A stretch of 64,000 bases of DNA. It comes from Algoriphagus sp. Y33 (GTDB lineage: Bacteria; Bacteroidota; Bacteroidia; Cytophagales; Cyclobacteriaceae). Both the position numbers and the translations under genes were made by a program. The notes beneath the pieces are model-generated. The model was given only the letters and a program-made list of their open reading frames with translations. It did no database searches and had not been told where the DNA came from. Position 1 is the stretch's first letter; the number at the start of each line of letters is the position of its first letter. Below are positions 8,781 to 17,709 of the stretch, in pieces. The stretch covers positions 3,286,001 through 3,350,000 of the forward strand of contig NZ_CP061947.1 of NCBI RefSeq assembly GCF_014838715.1, in the 5' to 3' direction.

Positions 8781-10082
8781 TCACACCAAAAGCGTAGAAG
8801 CGATACCATCCCGCAATTCCGAATCTACTTTTGCTTCCTCAGCAAACTCTTTCCATTTTTTGATCGCAGTGACGACAGCATCGATCTTTTCTTCGGGTTT
8901 TTTAATGTTCATTTTGTGGGCAACTTCCAAAAAATCAGCATGCTGTATTCCCTCCCTTTTTCCATTGACCAGTAAGGACTGGGCACTTACCCATACACTT
9001 CCAGGCCTATAGGCATAGCAAATATCATAAGCCGGCGAAAGCTTCCATTTACCGTCTTTATCCATCAAAAAAGCGAAGTTCTTCGTGTGATCGTCGCAAT
9101 TTCTGGCCAACACATTAAACACCATACGAATAAACATCTGCTCTGCCTCCGGATAGGAAAGCCTTAGCATCCTCATCGTCTCAAACACCTGTTCGTAGCT
9201 GTAATCCCCCACCTGATTAAAATCAAAGTGTCTTAATCCACATAAACTTTGCATGTGGATTTTCTGACCATCGTCATGTCTATCAAAACGCTTGGTCATA
9301 AAGTGCGCCCTGCCATTTTCTTCGAATAATCGGCATTCACTCATCTCGATTCCAGCGGATTGAGCCATAAGAAAATAGGCCATTTCTACCCGACCATAAC
9401 CCAGTGTGGAACCAAATTGAGAATCGTGAACCCCATCAAACTTAATGATCCAGTACGAAAATCCAGAAGGAGCTTTCACCTGTCCACTTTTTACTTTTCC
9501 TGTTTTGGGGTTGTACGCTATTACGGCTTTAGCGCGGGCTCCTCCCGCAGAAGTACCGATTTTAAGAATATCCGATAAGGCAGACCGCTCCTCTCCGGTC
9601 AGATTTGACTGAAAATCTTCTCTGGAATTGAGAATTTTGCCGGCGATATTGACCAAGCTGTCTATTTCGATCGAACTGGCTTTGATCGTTTCATCCCGAA
9701 GGGACGGTCTGATCTCCAAGGCCCCTACTCCCCGTTTTCCTATAAAACAGAGTTGCTCTACAGGATTGAGACTGTCCGCCACTCTGCCATTTTGGATCAA
9801 CCATGTATTGATCAGCTGATTGCCGTATTTATCCGGCAACATATCCGCCAGTAAGCCCGGAAGCCCCTTGAAGGTATCAAAAGCATCACCCCGGGCTCTT
9901 CGCAACTCAGGAAATGCATGCACTCTATTTCCTTGACTTAAGGGCATTTTTACAGGGGAAATATCCAGCCCGGAACGAAGAAAATCCTGATGAAATTCAA
10001 AACTCCCCAACTGCTCTGAATCATCCCAAAGAACCGCTCCGACAAGTTTATCCCAAATCCGGATTTCTGCTGCCACTACCAT
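8781..10082 (-). CDS. hipA: HipA-like serine/threonine kinase toxin
   Basis: A 433-aa full-length HipA. The N-terminal domain includes the PGLLADMLPDKYGNQL segment. The Ser-containing loop GTSAGGARAK is the region that is autophosphorylated in E. coli HipA. The kinase core shows the HFMTKRFDR segment, the catalytic-loop run NVLARNCDDHTKN and the metal-binding SPAYDI motif. HipA kinases inactivate glutamyl-tRNA synthetase or related targets and induce dormancy; the target here is unknown. It overlaps the upstream antitoxin gene by 7 bp, so the two are translationally coupled. Confidence 0.9.
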   Translation of the reverse strand: MVVAAEIRIWDKLVGAVLWDDSEQLGSFEFHQDFLRSGLDISPVKMPLSQGNRVHAFPELRRARGDAFDTFKGLPGLLADMLPDKYGNQLINTWLIQNGRVADSLNPVEQLCFIGKRGVGALEIRPSLRDETIKASSIEIDSLVNIAGKILNSREDFQSNLTGEERSALSDILKIGTSAGGARAKAVIAYNPKTGKVKSGQVKAPSGFSYWIIKFDGVHDSQFGSTLGYGRVEMAYFLMAQSAGIEMSECRLFEENGRAHFMTKRFDRHDDGQKIHMQSLCGLRHFDFNQVGDYSYEQVFETMRMLRLSYPEAEQMFIRMVFNVLARNCDDHTKNFAFLMDKDGKWKLSPAYDICYAYRPGSVWVSAQSLLVNGKREGIQHADFLEVAHKMNIKKPEEKIDAVVTAIKKWKEFAEEAKVDSELRDGIASTLLV

Positions 10083-10411
10083 TCTGAAGGAGGATTTTCT
10101 GCTGCCCTATCAGAATTACGAATCCGCTGTCTTTCGTGCTTCTTTTGAAGCTTGATGTAATCTATGGGGCTGATTGTCTTCTTCACCTCAAAGGATTCAA
10201 GCCACTGTAGCTTATCCAACACCCGAAGCACCTGAATCAAGGTGATTAGATTCACTTTTTCACCGCGCTCCAGAAGACTCAAAGTAGACCTACTAATCCC
10301 TGCAGCAGTAGCCAGCTGCTCTTGGGATTTATTTTGGTCCATCCGATGATGCTTCACAAAGCGTCCTAGCTGATGGAGAATTGCAGTATCACTTAGCTGA
10401 TTGTAATCCAT
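10076..10411 (-). CDS. hipB: HipB-like XRE antitoxin
   Basis: A 111-aa helix-turn-helix protein. The XRE domain covers about residues 12-72 with the recognition stretch SQEQLATAAGISRSTLS and LLERGEKVNL. The basic C-terminal tail is rich in Lys and Arg. HipB neutralises HipA and represses the operon by binding palindromes at the promoter. The 140 bp upstream carry several matching palindromes (see 10420-10543). It is the first gene of the pair, which is the usual order. Confidence 0.88.
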   Translation of the reverse strand: MDYNQLSDTAILHQLGRFVKHHRMDQNKSQEQLATAAGISRSTLSLLERGEKVNLITLIQVLRVLDKLQWLESFEVKKTISPIDYIKLQKKHERQRIRNSDRAAENPPSEW

Positions 10412-10419
10412 GACTTAAC

Positions 10420-10543
10420 TATCATTCATTATCCACAAATATACAAATTAACGACTGAATTATCATACATTATTTAATATTATTAAGGAATGATTAATCA
10501 GTCTTTAAGTCTAATATTACTTGTAATGACTGATTAATCATTC
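10420..10543. promoter_or_regulatory. probable HipB operator region
   Basis: Two direct copies of TATCATNCATTAT sit at 10420-10432 and 10461-10473, 41 bp (about four helical turns) apart. A perfect 16-bp inverted repeat GAATGATTAATCAGTC occupies 10488-10503 and 10528-10543, with a 24-bp spacer. All copies share an AATGATNA core on one strand or the other. The far inverted repeat could also act as a terminator for the helicase transcript that ends here. Confidence 0.55.
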
Positions 10544-10552
10544 AAAAATTTC

Positions 10553-13500
10553 TTAAGAATAGAGATTAGATCGACTCCATTTCCACTCATAGTTCCAGCC
10601 TTTTTGCTCAAGCAAAATAGGATGATATGCTAAAGCTGCTTTTGCTGTAGACGAATTAAAAAATCGCTGATCATCAGTGAGTACAGCCCTCTTTCCGCCA
10701 TCAGCATCTTTCATTATCAAGTCCATTAAAGTAGAGGGGACCTCTGCAGAATAAAAGAATTCAGATTTCAACAGTTTGTTTTTTAAGCTCCAATCAATCT
10801 CATAGCCCTCGTTTATAGATGCGGTAAAAGCACTGGAAGGATTTTCACTCTGTGTCTGCACAAAAGAAAGAAACTCCCGCAGTAAGGCCAATCCGGGATT
10901 ATTAAGTTGACCGGGGCGGAAATCAACAGGCTCAATACTGGAAATTACATGCATTCTCTTTCTGGCCCGGGTGATGGCCACATTCAGTCTATTTTCTGCA
11001 CCTGACTTACCTAGCAATCCAAAATTAGTGACCAATTTCCCTTCGGGGTTGGGAGCATAACCCAAGGACAAAATCACCTGATCAAACTCATCTCCCTGCA
11101 CATTTTCAATATTTCGCACTTTGATTCCCACGTCTATGAAACCCGCTTTCCAAAGATTTTCACGGATCAATTCCATTTGAAAATAATTCCCCGTCACGAT
11201 CCCGATGCTATCCAGAGGAGACGAATGATGAATAGCTTCGACTTTCAAAACAACTGCATCTGCTTCTATTTTATTTACCTGATTAAGCCAAATCCCCTCG
11301 ATCTTCTCCCATGTAAATGCCGGACCGGCAGTAATAAAAGTCGCATAATCAGGTAAAGTATCCAGCTGATTTTCATAGAAATGTGCATTGGAAAAATGAA
11401 TCAACGCAGGATCAGCTGAGCGGTAATGGCCTTTTAGTTGGTGTTTTTCAAAAAGATCCCCAGCCAACTCAAGTAGGGATTCCCTCTCATACTCCAGCCC
11501 CTCCTCATCAGATTCCCATTTTACCTGATAGAAATCCGAAGGGCGAAGTTGCTTGGAATCACCCGCAATTACCACCTGCTTGCCCCGTAGCATGGAGGGC
11601 AGTCCACGCTCTACCCGGCACTGTGATGCTTCATCAAAAATCACCAAATCAAAATTCTGCTCCAATGAAAACAATGCAGAAACTGTCTCAGGACTGGCAA
11701 ACCAACAGGGCAACAAGCGAAAGACCTCTTCTCCCATTTCTTCCAATAACTTCCTGATCGACCAACGCTGCCTCTTTTTACTCACCTGATGAAGCAAATC
11801 CCGATAAGTCAGTCGATTTCCCAGACGGTTAAATTCCAGTCCGCCTGTGATCTGCTCCCGAAGCCTAAGCAAAGCAATATGCCTAGCTATCTTCCTTTTT
11901 TCAAGAATCGCTTCTTTCAATTCTGCCAACTCATGTTGCATCGCGAGACTTCCCGCTTCTGCCAAAACAGGATTTTTGACCTCCAAGTAAACTATCCATG
12001 CCAAATACCATGAATTCCAAAATGCTCCCAGCTGATCCTTACTACCCGATTGCGGATATTCCTTTTCCAGTTTCTCAGCAAGTGAAATCGTAATCGGACA
12101 GGAATTTTCCAGAAATCTATCGAAAGATACAAGCTCCGAAAAAATCCGGTTTAAGTTCGATTCAGGACCAATCGCAACAGCTCTATTATGAAAAACATGC
12201 AAAATCTGCTCATCACTCAGGTAAGCTTTCCAGTTGATCGATGAGTTCTGAAATGATTCCGAAAACTCGCAAACCTTGTCAAGCCAGGCTTTAAAACCGT
12301 CTGCTGTCCGGCAAGCCAATGAATGCAGTTCCTTTCGACTCTCCCATAAATCAACCCACTCAAGAATTTGTAATAATAATCCAAGCCGATCTCCTAACCC
12401 TTCAACAGAAAGTTCAGCAAACTCTACCTCTTTCATTTTTGAAAACTCCGCAGATTCAGCACTTAATCCTTTGAAAGTCTCAAGTTCAGTGCGAATACCC
12501 GATATGGTTTTTGAGTCAAGTTTCAGATTCGATTTGTCCAAAATATCAAAAGTCAACGGGAATTTGCTCTTATTCAATTGTATCCGGATTCTCCCAAACC
12601 ATGAGCTTGATTTTGCTTCCAATATATCAAGTTCAGTTTCAAGAGTGGAAAGATTTTCGGGATTGGACGATATTCCAAATGAAAGCTGCTGAAGCTTTTC
12701 GACTGAGGATAACATCCAATTGTGACCCTTGATCAGTGCTAATCGAACCTTCGAATCAAAAATCGCCGAAATGGCTAATTCAGGTTTCTCCAATCGATTC
12801 AACTTATCATTGAGCAAATTTACAACTGATGCAAAATCATTAGTTGCCAAAATCTGACCAGCTAGCTTTTCGAAGTGAAGATCAGAATCTTCTGCTACCC
12901 ATTTCGCTCTAAAAGACTCAATTTCATTCAAACCCTGGATAATTCTCGGAAAAACCACATGCTCGAAATGGGCAAATGAGACTCTCTTTTCCCAAAAAGA
13001 TCCTTTGAACTGTAACTGATACGAATGGTAGATTTTATAGGATTTTTCAAAATCCTGCGCTTTCTGATAATCCAGCTTCGTTAAATCCTGATCTTCAAAA
13101 AACGGCTTTTTCAAATCTGCCTTCAGATACATAGCTTTAATAGGCATCCCCCCTTCTTTCGCATCGAACAATGCCGTGCGAAAAACCTCGAATTTCTCCG
13201 AAAGTCTTGAAATCACCTTGGAGTATTGAGAAATCTCCCGCTCCAACTGAATAGAATCAATGCCTCTATTATGCTCCTGATAAGACTCAATAGCTTCGAT
13301 TTGAGCTTTTACCTTGCGGAAAAGCACTTTTTGATCTACCCGAAAATCATGCACCAAACCTAGAAAATCACCAAAACCGGCCAATGTCATCCGCTCAACG
13401 ACCACATCCAAAGCTGCTCTCTTTTGAGAAACCACCAGCACTTTTTTGCCTCTTGAGCAATAGTCAGAAACTAAATTTGCGATCAACTGAGACTTACCCG

Positions 13501-14434
13501 TTCCAGGAGGTCCTTCCACCACTAAACTTCTTCCCTGCCGGACTTTCATCAAGACATTTTCCTGGGAAGCATCCAAAGGAAACGCCGGAAAAAGCTGTTC
13601 TTCTCTAAGTAAGGGCTGGTTTTCATCAGCCGCAAAGTGCTTGGTGAACAACTCCTCCAAGCCTATTTCACCAAACCCGCTTTCCAGTTTTTCATAGTCC
13701 GCAAAGAGATAATTACCCTTTTGGGCAAATTGGCCTAACAGGGCATAGTTTTTCAACGCCAGCTTTCCATCTTGAAATTTGCCTGAATCCACACTCACTT
13801 GCGAAACAGGGAAGGTTATCAACTGATCTTCAAATAGCGAAGAACTTAGCTGAATGGAAAAATTGTCATGGAGAATCTTGGAAAACTCAGTTCTAAACGT
13901 TGTGGCGTCAGTCGACAGCCCCCGCACTGACTCATTCAAAAAATCCGTATCCAAGGATTTCCCATAGCCATGACTGTAAGCCAAGAGAAAAGCCGGATTC
14001 CATTGCCATTCATCCAGTTTCACAAGAATCCATTGCCCATTATCGAGCTGAACATCAACACTCAAAAGTAACAATGGGGCTCTAAGAACATACCCGTTGA
14101 TTAATTTCCCTTCCACGAAGGGCCATCCCAGAAATAAAGATCGCTCGCCCGTTTCCTCCTTTGTCAGTTGATCCCGAAAAGAAAGTCTTGAAAATATCTT
14201 TGAATATGTATTAACGCCGGCAAGCCTAGGATCAGATTCGGGAATTAAAGGAAATGCTTTTTTTGAGGAAATAACCTTTCTTATGATCTCAAAGCTATTT
14301 TCTCCATTCAAAAAATCCAACTCTTTCAGATCTACAACCCCAAATCCCTCAGTATTAGGCAAATAAAGTGACCTGTTTTTGGAAGACAGGTCTACCAATC
14401 GATTCCGGTAAGTCTGAAAAATCGATTCAGGCAT
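10553..14434 (-). CDS. DUF4011 superfamily I helicase with degenerate Vsr-like tail
   Basis: A 1293-aa protein. The N-terminus (about 1-250) is a DUF4011-type domain (LVDLSSKNRSL). The Upf1-like helicase has Walker A GPPGTGKSQLIANL (about 310), Walker B IFDEASQ (about 925), GDSKQL (about 950), EGDEFDQVILSLG and the motif VI run NVAITRARKR (about 1175). Between the helicase halves is a long alpha-helical insert. The last 55 residues (TDDQRFFN, then a GWNYEWKWSR stretch) look like the remainder of a Vsr/DUF559 nuclease domain with no clear catalytic set. Large DUF4011-helicase-nuclease proteins are common in anti-phage contexts, so a defence role is possible but not shown. The SDR stop codon abuts its start codon. 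Confidence 0.75.
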   Translation of the reverse strand: MPESIFQTYRNRLVDLSSKNRSLYLPNTEGFGVVDLKELDFLNGENSFEIIRKVISSKKAFPLIPESDPRLAGVNTYSKIFSRLSFRDQLTKEETGERSLFLGWPFVEGKLINGYVLRAPLLLLSVDVQLDNGQWILVKLDEWQWNPAFLLAYSHGYGKSLDTDFLNESVRGLSTDATTFRTEFSKILHDNFSIQLSSSLFEDQLITFPVSQVSVDSGKFQDGKLALKNYALLGQFAQKGNYLFADYEKLESGFGEIGLEELFTKHFAADENQPLLREEQLFPAFPLDASQENVLMKVRQGRSLVVEGPPGTGKSQLIANLVSDYCSRGKKVLVVSQKRAALDVVVERMTLAGFGDFLGLVHDFRVDQKVLFRKVKAQIEAIESYQEHNRGIDSIQLEREISQYSKVISRLSEKFEVFRTALFDAKEGGMPIKAMYLKADLKKPFFEDQDLTKLDYQKAQDFEKSYKIYHSYQLQFKGSFWEKRVSFAHFEHVVFPRIIQGLNEIESFRAKWVAEDSDLHFEKLAGQILATNDFASVVNLLNDKLNRLEKPELAISAIFDSKVRLALIKGHNWMLSSVEKLQQLSFGISSNPENLSTLETELDILEAKSSSWFGRIRIQLNKSKFPLTFDILDKSNLKLDSKTISGIRTELETFKGLSAESAEFSKMKEVEFAELSVEGLGDRLGLLLQILEWVDLWESRKELHSLACRTADGFKAWLDKVCEFSESFQNSSINWKAYLSDEQILHVFHNRAVAIGPESNLNRIFSELVSFDRFLENSCPITISLAEKLEKEYPQSGSKDQLGAFWNSWYLAWIVYLEVKNPVLAEAGSLAMQHELAELKEAILEKRKIARHIALLRLREQITGGLEFNRLGNRLTYRDLLHQVSKKRQRWSIRKLLEEMGEEVFRLLPCWFASPETVSALFSLEQNFDLVIFDEASQCRVERGLPSMLRGKQVVIAGDSKQLRPSDFYQVKWESDEEGLEYERESLLELAGDLFEKHQLKGHYRSADPALIHFSNAHFYENQLDTLPDYATFITAGPAFTWEKIEGIWLNQVNKIEADAVVLKVEAIHHSSPLDSIGIVTGNYFQMELIRENLWKAGFIDVGIKVRNIENVQGDEFDQVILSLGYAPNPEGKLVTNFGLLGKSGAENRLNVAITRARKRMHVISSIEPVDFRPGQLNNPGLALLREFLSFVQTQSENPSSAFTASINEGYEIDWSLKNKLLKSEFFYSAEVPSTLMDLIMKDADGGKRAVLTDDQRFFNSSTAKAALAYHPILLEQKGWNYEWKWSRSNLYS

Positions 14435-15256
14435 TTAATGGAAAGGTGAGTCTTTTTCCTTAGCCATCTGATTATAGACAATATGGTCCAACCTACCCGG
14501 CATCCATTTATTCAAAAACACCAGTAATTTACCTTGGGTAGTCAGCACCAAATCACGTTTTCTTTTTAAAGTTGCCATCAAAATCTCTTCGGCAACTTCA
14601 TCCGAGCTCATCATTTTTGATTCATCCCGGGGAGATTCTCCCTGAGAAGAACCATGTGCAGTAAGTGCATTCTTTCGAATATTTGAGGCTGTAAATCCGG
14701 GACAAGCCACCAATACATGTACTCCTTTTTTCATCACCTCAGTCCGTAATGATTCAAAAAATCCGTTCATGGCATATTTACTGGCCGTATAGGCCGTTCT
14801 GGCGGGTGTCCCACGAAAACCGTTGATGGAAGAAATCCCTATTACCGTACCTTTATTTTCAACAATTGAGGGAAGACAAAACTTAGTGGCATAGACTGTG
14901 CCCCAGAAGTTTGTATCCATCACCTTATGAAAGACTTCGAAATCAAGATTTTCAAACAGTGCACGCATCGAAATCCCCGCATTGTTTATTAAGATATCTA
15001 TTTTGCCGAATTCCGCAATAACCGTTTCAGCCATTCGCTTATTGTCATCCACCACACTTGCATCGGCCAAAACCGCAAAAACAGCTATCCCCTCCGCTTC
15101 CAATTTTGCCTTGCTGGCATCCAATTTCTCCTGATTTCTACCTGTAATAACGATTCTAGCGCCTGTTTTTCCAAAAACTCTGGCACAGGACTCTCCTATT
15201 CCCGAGGTGGCTCCTGTGACAATAACTACTTTATCTTTAAGACTATCTTGTTTCAT
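14435..15256 (-). CDS. short-chain dehydrogenase/reductase
   Basis: Rossmann-fold oxidoreductase of about 273 aa. It shows the cofactor motif TGATSGIGES, the NNAGIS motif, the catalytic Ser of GISSING and the YTASKYAMNGF motif with Tyr and Lys four apart. The C-terminal part is close to the DHRS7/YohF-like group of NAD(P)H dehydrogenases; the substrate is unknown. An in-frame ATG 14 codons upstream (15298) is possible, but residues before MKQDSLKDK look like translated leader. It ends exactly where the helicase begins (0-bp spacing), so the two probably share a transcript. Confidence 0.8.
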   Translation of the reverse strand: MKQDSLKDKVVIVTGATSGIGESCARVFGKTGARIVITGRNQEKLDASKAKLEAEGIAVFAVLADASVVDDNKRMAETVIAEFGKIDILINNAGISMRALFENLDFEVFHKVMDTNFWGTVYATKFCLPSIVENKGTVIGISSINGFRGTPARTAYTASKYAMNGFFESLRTEVMKKGVHVLVACPGFTASNIRKNALTAHGSSQGESPRDESKMMSSDEVAEEILMATLKRKRDLVLTTQGKLLVFLNKWMPGRLDHIVYNQMAKEKDSPFH

Positions 15257-15638
15257 TGATGATTCAAAGATACTGAATTTGTGATTTTTAAATTTCAAGT
15301 TCGGGTTTAGAAGAGCATCTAAATTGATTCATCCAATATCCCAATCAATTAGTAACATCCCTACTGGACCAACTTTTAACCAAAATTTCAATTTTTAAGT
15401 TTTCCTATTCAGAACTTTTTATAAGGTATAGCTCATTGTACGAGGGATATAAAGACCAAGTTGGACAAGGATTTCCACATAAAGAGTTTTTCTCCCGTTT
15501 GTGTATATATCGCTGAAAACCCTCTAAATGAGATTAGCTGTCATAATAGAAAGGACAGCTATTCATCCAACTAACAGAATAACCGCTCCATTTTTCTCCC
15601 TAATTCTCCTTCTAGTAAACCTCCTCGTCTTTTTTTTC

Positions 15639-15646
15639 TAATTTTG
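15639..15646 (+). promoter_or_regulatory. TAnnTTTG -7 box upstream of rlmD
   Basis: TAATTTTG is a perfect match to the Bacteroidota -7 box and lies only 5 nt before the first ATG of rlmD, so transcription would begin at or just after that ATG. The message would then be leaderless, or translation would start at the second Met codon (15664). The rest of the 353-bp gap from 15299 shows only AT-rich sequence and no gene, RNA or repeat that I can support. Confidence 0.5.
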
Positions 15647-15651
15647 CGCCC

Positions 15652-17058
15652 ATGTCGCGAAAAATGAAGAACAAGGTGATCACCAACCTACTTATCGAGC
15701 GGATTGCCTCGGAGGGTAAATGTCTGGGACATCATGAGGAAAAAGTGGTTTTTGTAACGGGAGTTGCTCCGGGAGATGTGGTAGATGTACGGATTACGAA
15801 AGGAAAAAACTCTTTCATGGAAGGGGAACCCGTCAATTTCCACGAGTATTCCAAAGAAAGAATCGATCCATTTTGCTCGCATTTCGGCACATGTGGCGGT
15901 TGTAAGTGGCAGCACATCAATTACGACCTGCAGAAAACCTACAAACGCCAGCAGGTTGTAGACCAGTTTCAGCGGATTGCGAAAGTGGACATTCCCGAAG
16001 TATGGCCGACGCTGGGTTCAGAAAAAACCCGCTATTACAGAAACAAACTTGACTTCACTTTTTCCAATAAAAAATGGCTGACTCTTGATCAAATCCGCTC
16101 GGGAGAGGATTTTGACAGAAACGCCCTGGGATTTCATATTCCGAAGATGTTTGACAAAATCATCGATGTGGATCATTGCTATCTGCAGGGAAGCATATCA
16201 AATGAGGTCAGAAATGAACTTAGAGCATTTGCCTTGACTAGGCAACTAAGCTTTTATGACATTAGAAATCAAACAGGCCTGCTTCGGAATCTGATTATCC
16301 GCACCACCAGCACCGGTCAAGCTATGGTGATTGTACAGTTTGGAGAAAATGATCCTGAGGGAATTCAGATGGTGATGCGGCATTTGAATGCAAAATTCCC
16401 TGAAATCACCTCTCTTCTCTATGTCATCAATACCAAAGGAAATGAAACTTTCCATGACCTAGAACTGGTCACTTTCTCGGGACAGTCCTATATAGAAGAG
16501 GAAATGGAAGGATTGAAATTCCGGATCGGCCCAAAATCCTTCTATCAGACCAATTCGGAGCAGGCTTACGAGCTATATAAAGTTGCCCGTGACTTTGCCG
16601 ATCTGCAAGGCAATGAGGTCGTATACGATCTCTATACCGGCACCGGCACAATCGCCAACTTCGTAGCCAAACAGGCCAAGCAAGTAATCGGAATTGAGTA
16701 CGTAGCGGCTGCCATAGAAGATGCAAAGCTTAATTCGGAAATCAACGGATTGGACAATACGCTCTTCTACGCGGGGGATATGAAAGACATGCTAAACGAT
16801 GAGTTCATCGCAAATCATGCCGCACCGGATTTGATTATTACCGACCCTCCGCGTGCCGGAATGGATGAAAAAGTAGTACAGATGCTTCTAAGACTGAATG
16901 CGCCAAAAATAGTGTATGTATCCTGCAATCCCGCCACTCAGGCCCGGGATGTGGCACTTCTAAGCGAAAAATATAAAGTGGAAAAAGTGCAGCCCGTGGA
17001 TATGTTTCCACAAACCTACCATGTAGAAAATGTCGTACTCTTAACTTTAAAATCATGA
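15652..17058 (+). CDS. rlmD: 23S rRNA (uracil-5-)-methyltransferase RlmD-like
   Basis: A 468-aa SAM-dependent RNA m5U methyltransferase of the TrmA/RlmD/RlmCD family. It has an N-terminal TRAM domain (about 8-65), an Fe-S cluster set C75, C81, C84 in FCSHFGTCGGCKWQH with a later Cys in DHCYLQ, the SAM motif VVYDLYTGTGTIANF, the DPPRAGM motif, and the catalytic SCNPATQARD with the nucleophilic Cys. It methylates uridines in 23S rRNA; which site is not decidable here. Start may be the second Met (15664) if the promoter box at 15639 is real. The next gene overlaps its end by 4 bp. Confidence 0.9.
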   Translation: MSRKMKNKVITNLLIERIASEGKCLGHHEEKVVFVTGVAPGDVVDVRITKGKNSFMEGEPVNFHEYSKERIDPFCSHFGTCGGCKWQHINYDLQKTYKRQQVVDQFQRIAKVDIPEVWPTLGSEKTRYYRNKLDFTFSNKKWLTLDQIRSGEDFDRNALGFHIPKMFDKIIDVDHCYLQGSISNEVRNELRAFALTRQLSFYDIRNQTGLLRNLIIRTTSTGQAMVIVQFGENDPEGIQMVMRHLNAKFPEITSLLYVINTKGNETFHDLELVTFSGQSYIEEEMEGLKFRIGPKSFYQTNSEQAYELYKVARDFADLQGNEVVYDLYTGTGTIANFVAKQAKQVIGIEYVAAAIEDAKLNSEINGLDNTLFYAGDMKDMLNDEFIANHAAPDLIITDPPRAGMDEKVVQMLLRLNAPKIVYVSCNPATQARDVALLSEKYKVEKVQPVDMFPQTYHVENVVLLTLKS

Positions 17059-17432
17059 TTTCAGATTTCAACGATCCCGAACTGAGTGGAAAATACCTGG
17101 GTACAATTACCAGTGATTTTATAAAGATCTCAGATGCGCTTAAAGAAGCTTCCTATCAGATCAGAACACGGAAATTCTCAGATTACCCGATTTTCCCTAT
17201 CTCGAAAGAAATGCAGCCTATAGGTAAAATCTTTGTCGGAAAAGAGGAGAAAGGACTGGACTGGAATTACTTCATGACCTATGTAGATGAGTTTGTGCAG
17301 CGAAAATTAATCGCTGAGGAAGCGTTGCCTGAATTCGAAAAATCCTACAAAGACCCTGATGAATTTTGCTGCCTTTTTGTGATGGACGGAGCATTTACCA
17401 GCTTTGTGTATATCCCTTATCCCAATGATTAA
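17055..17432 (+). CDS. conserved hypothetical protein coupled to rlmD
   Basis: A 125-aa soluble acidic protein without signal peptide or membrane segments. It starts in an ATGA overlap with the rlmD stop codon, which points to translational coupling. Visible features are an amphipathic N-terminal helix region, the QPIGKIFVGKEEKGLDWNYF stretch and a C-terminal strand-rich end with FCCLFVMDGAFTSF. I do not recognise a family with a known role. A rho-independent terminator follows directly, so rlmD and this gene form a complete unit. Confidence 0.6.
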   Translation: MISDFNDPELSGKYLGTITSDFIKISDALKEASYQIRTRKFSDYPIFPISKEMQPIGKIFVGKEEKGLDWNYFMTYVDEFVQRKLIAEEALPEFEKSYKDPDEFCCLFVMDGAFTSFVYIPYPND

Positions 17433-17448
17433 TTCATGTACGGACATC

Positions 17449-17487
17449 AAAAAAAGCTTTACCCTTAACTTGGGTAAAGCTTTTTTT
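17449..17487 (+). terminator. rho-independent terminator after the rlmD operon
   Basis: Stem AGCTTTACCC/GGGTAAAGCT with a 7-nt loop TTAACTT, flanked by an A-run and followed by seven T. It is close to symmetrical, so it could serve both strands. The 220 bp from here to 17709 hold no gene or motif that I can support. Confidence 0.9.
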
Positions 17488-17709
17488 GATTAAGGTAGTA
17501 CGCTTTATAAAGCTGAAAGCTTCTGTGAGTTTCTTCGCTCAAAGAAGAGAGATCTTAAGCATTCGCAATTATTGCCAAGCCGCCGTTCGTGTCATCACGG
17601 GCTACCCTCAGCCACCTTTTTCCAGTGAGTGAGATCCACCTATTGATAGGTAGGTACCCGCACTTTCAATGGGAAATCTACTTTCTTCCTGAAAGCAGCA
17701 GGAACTCAA

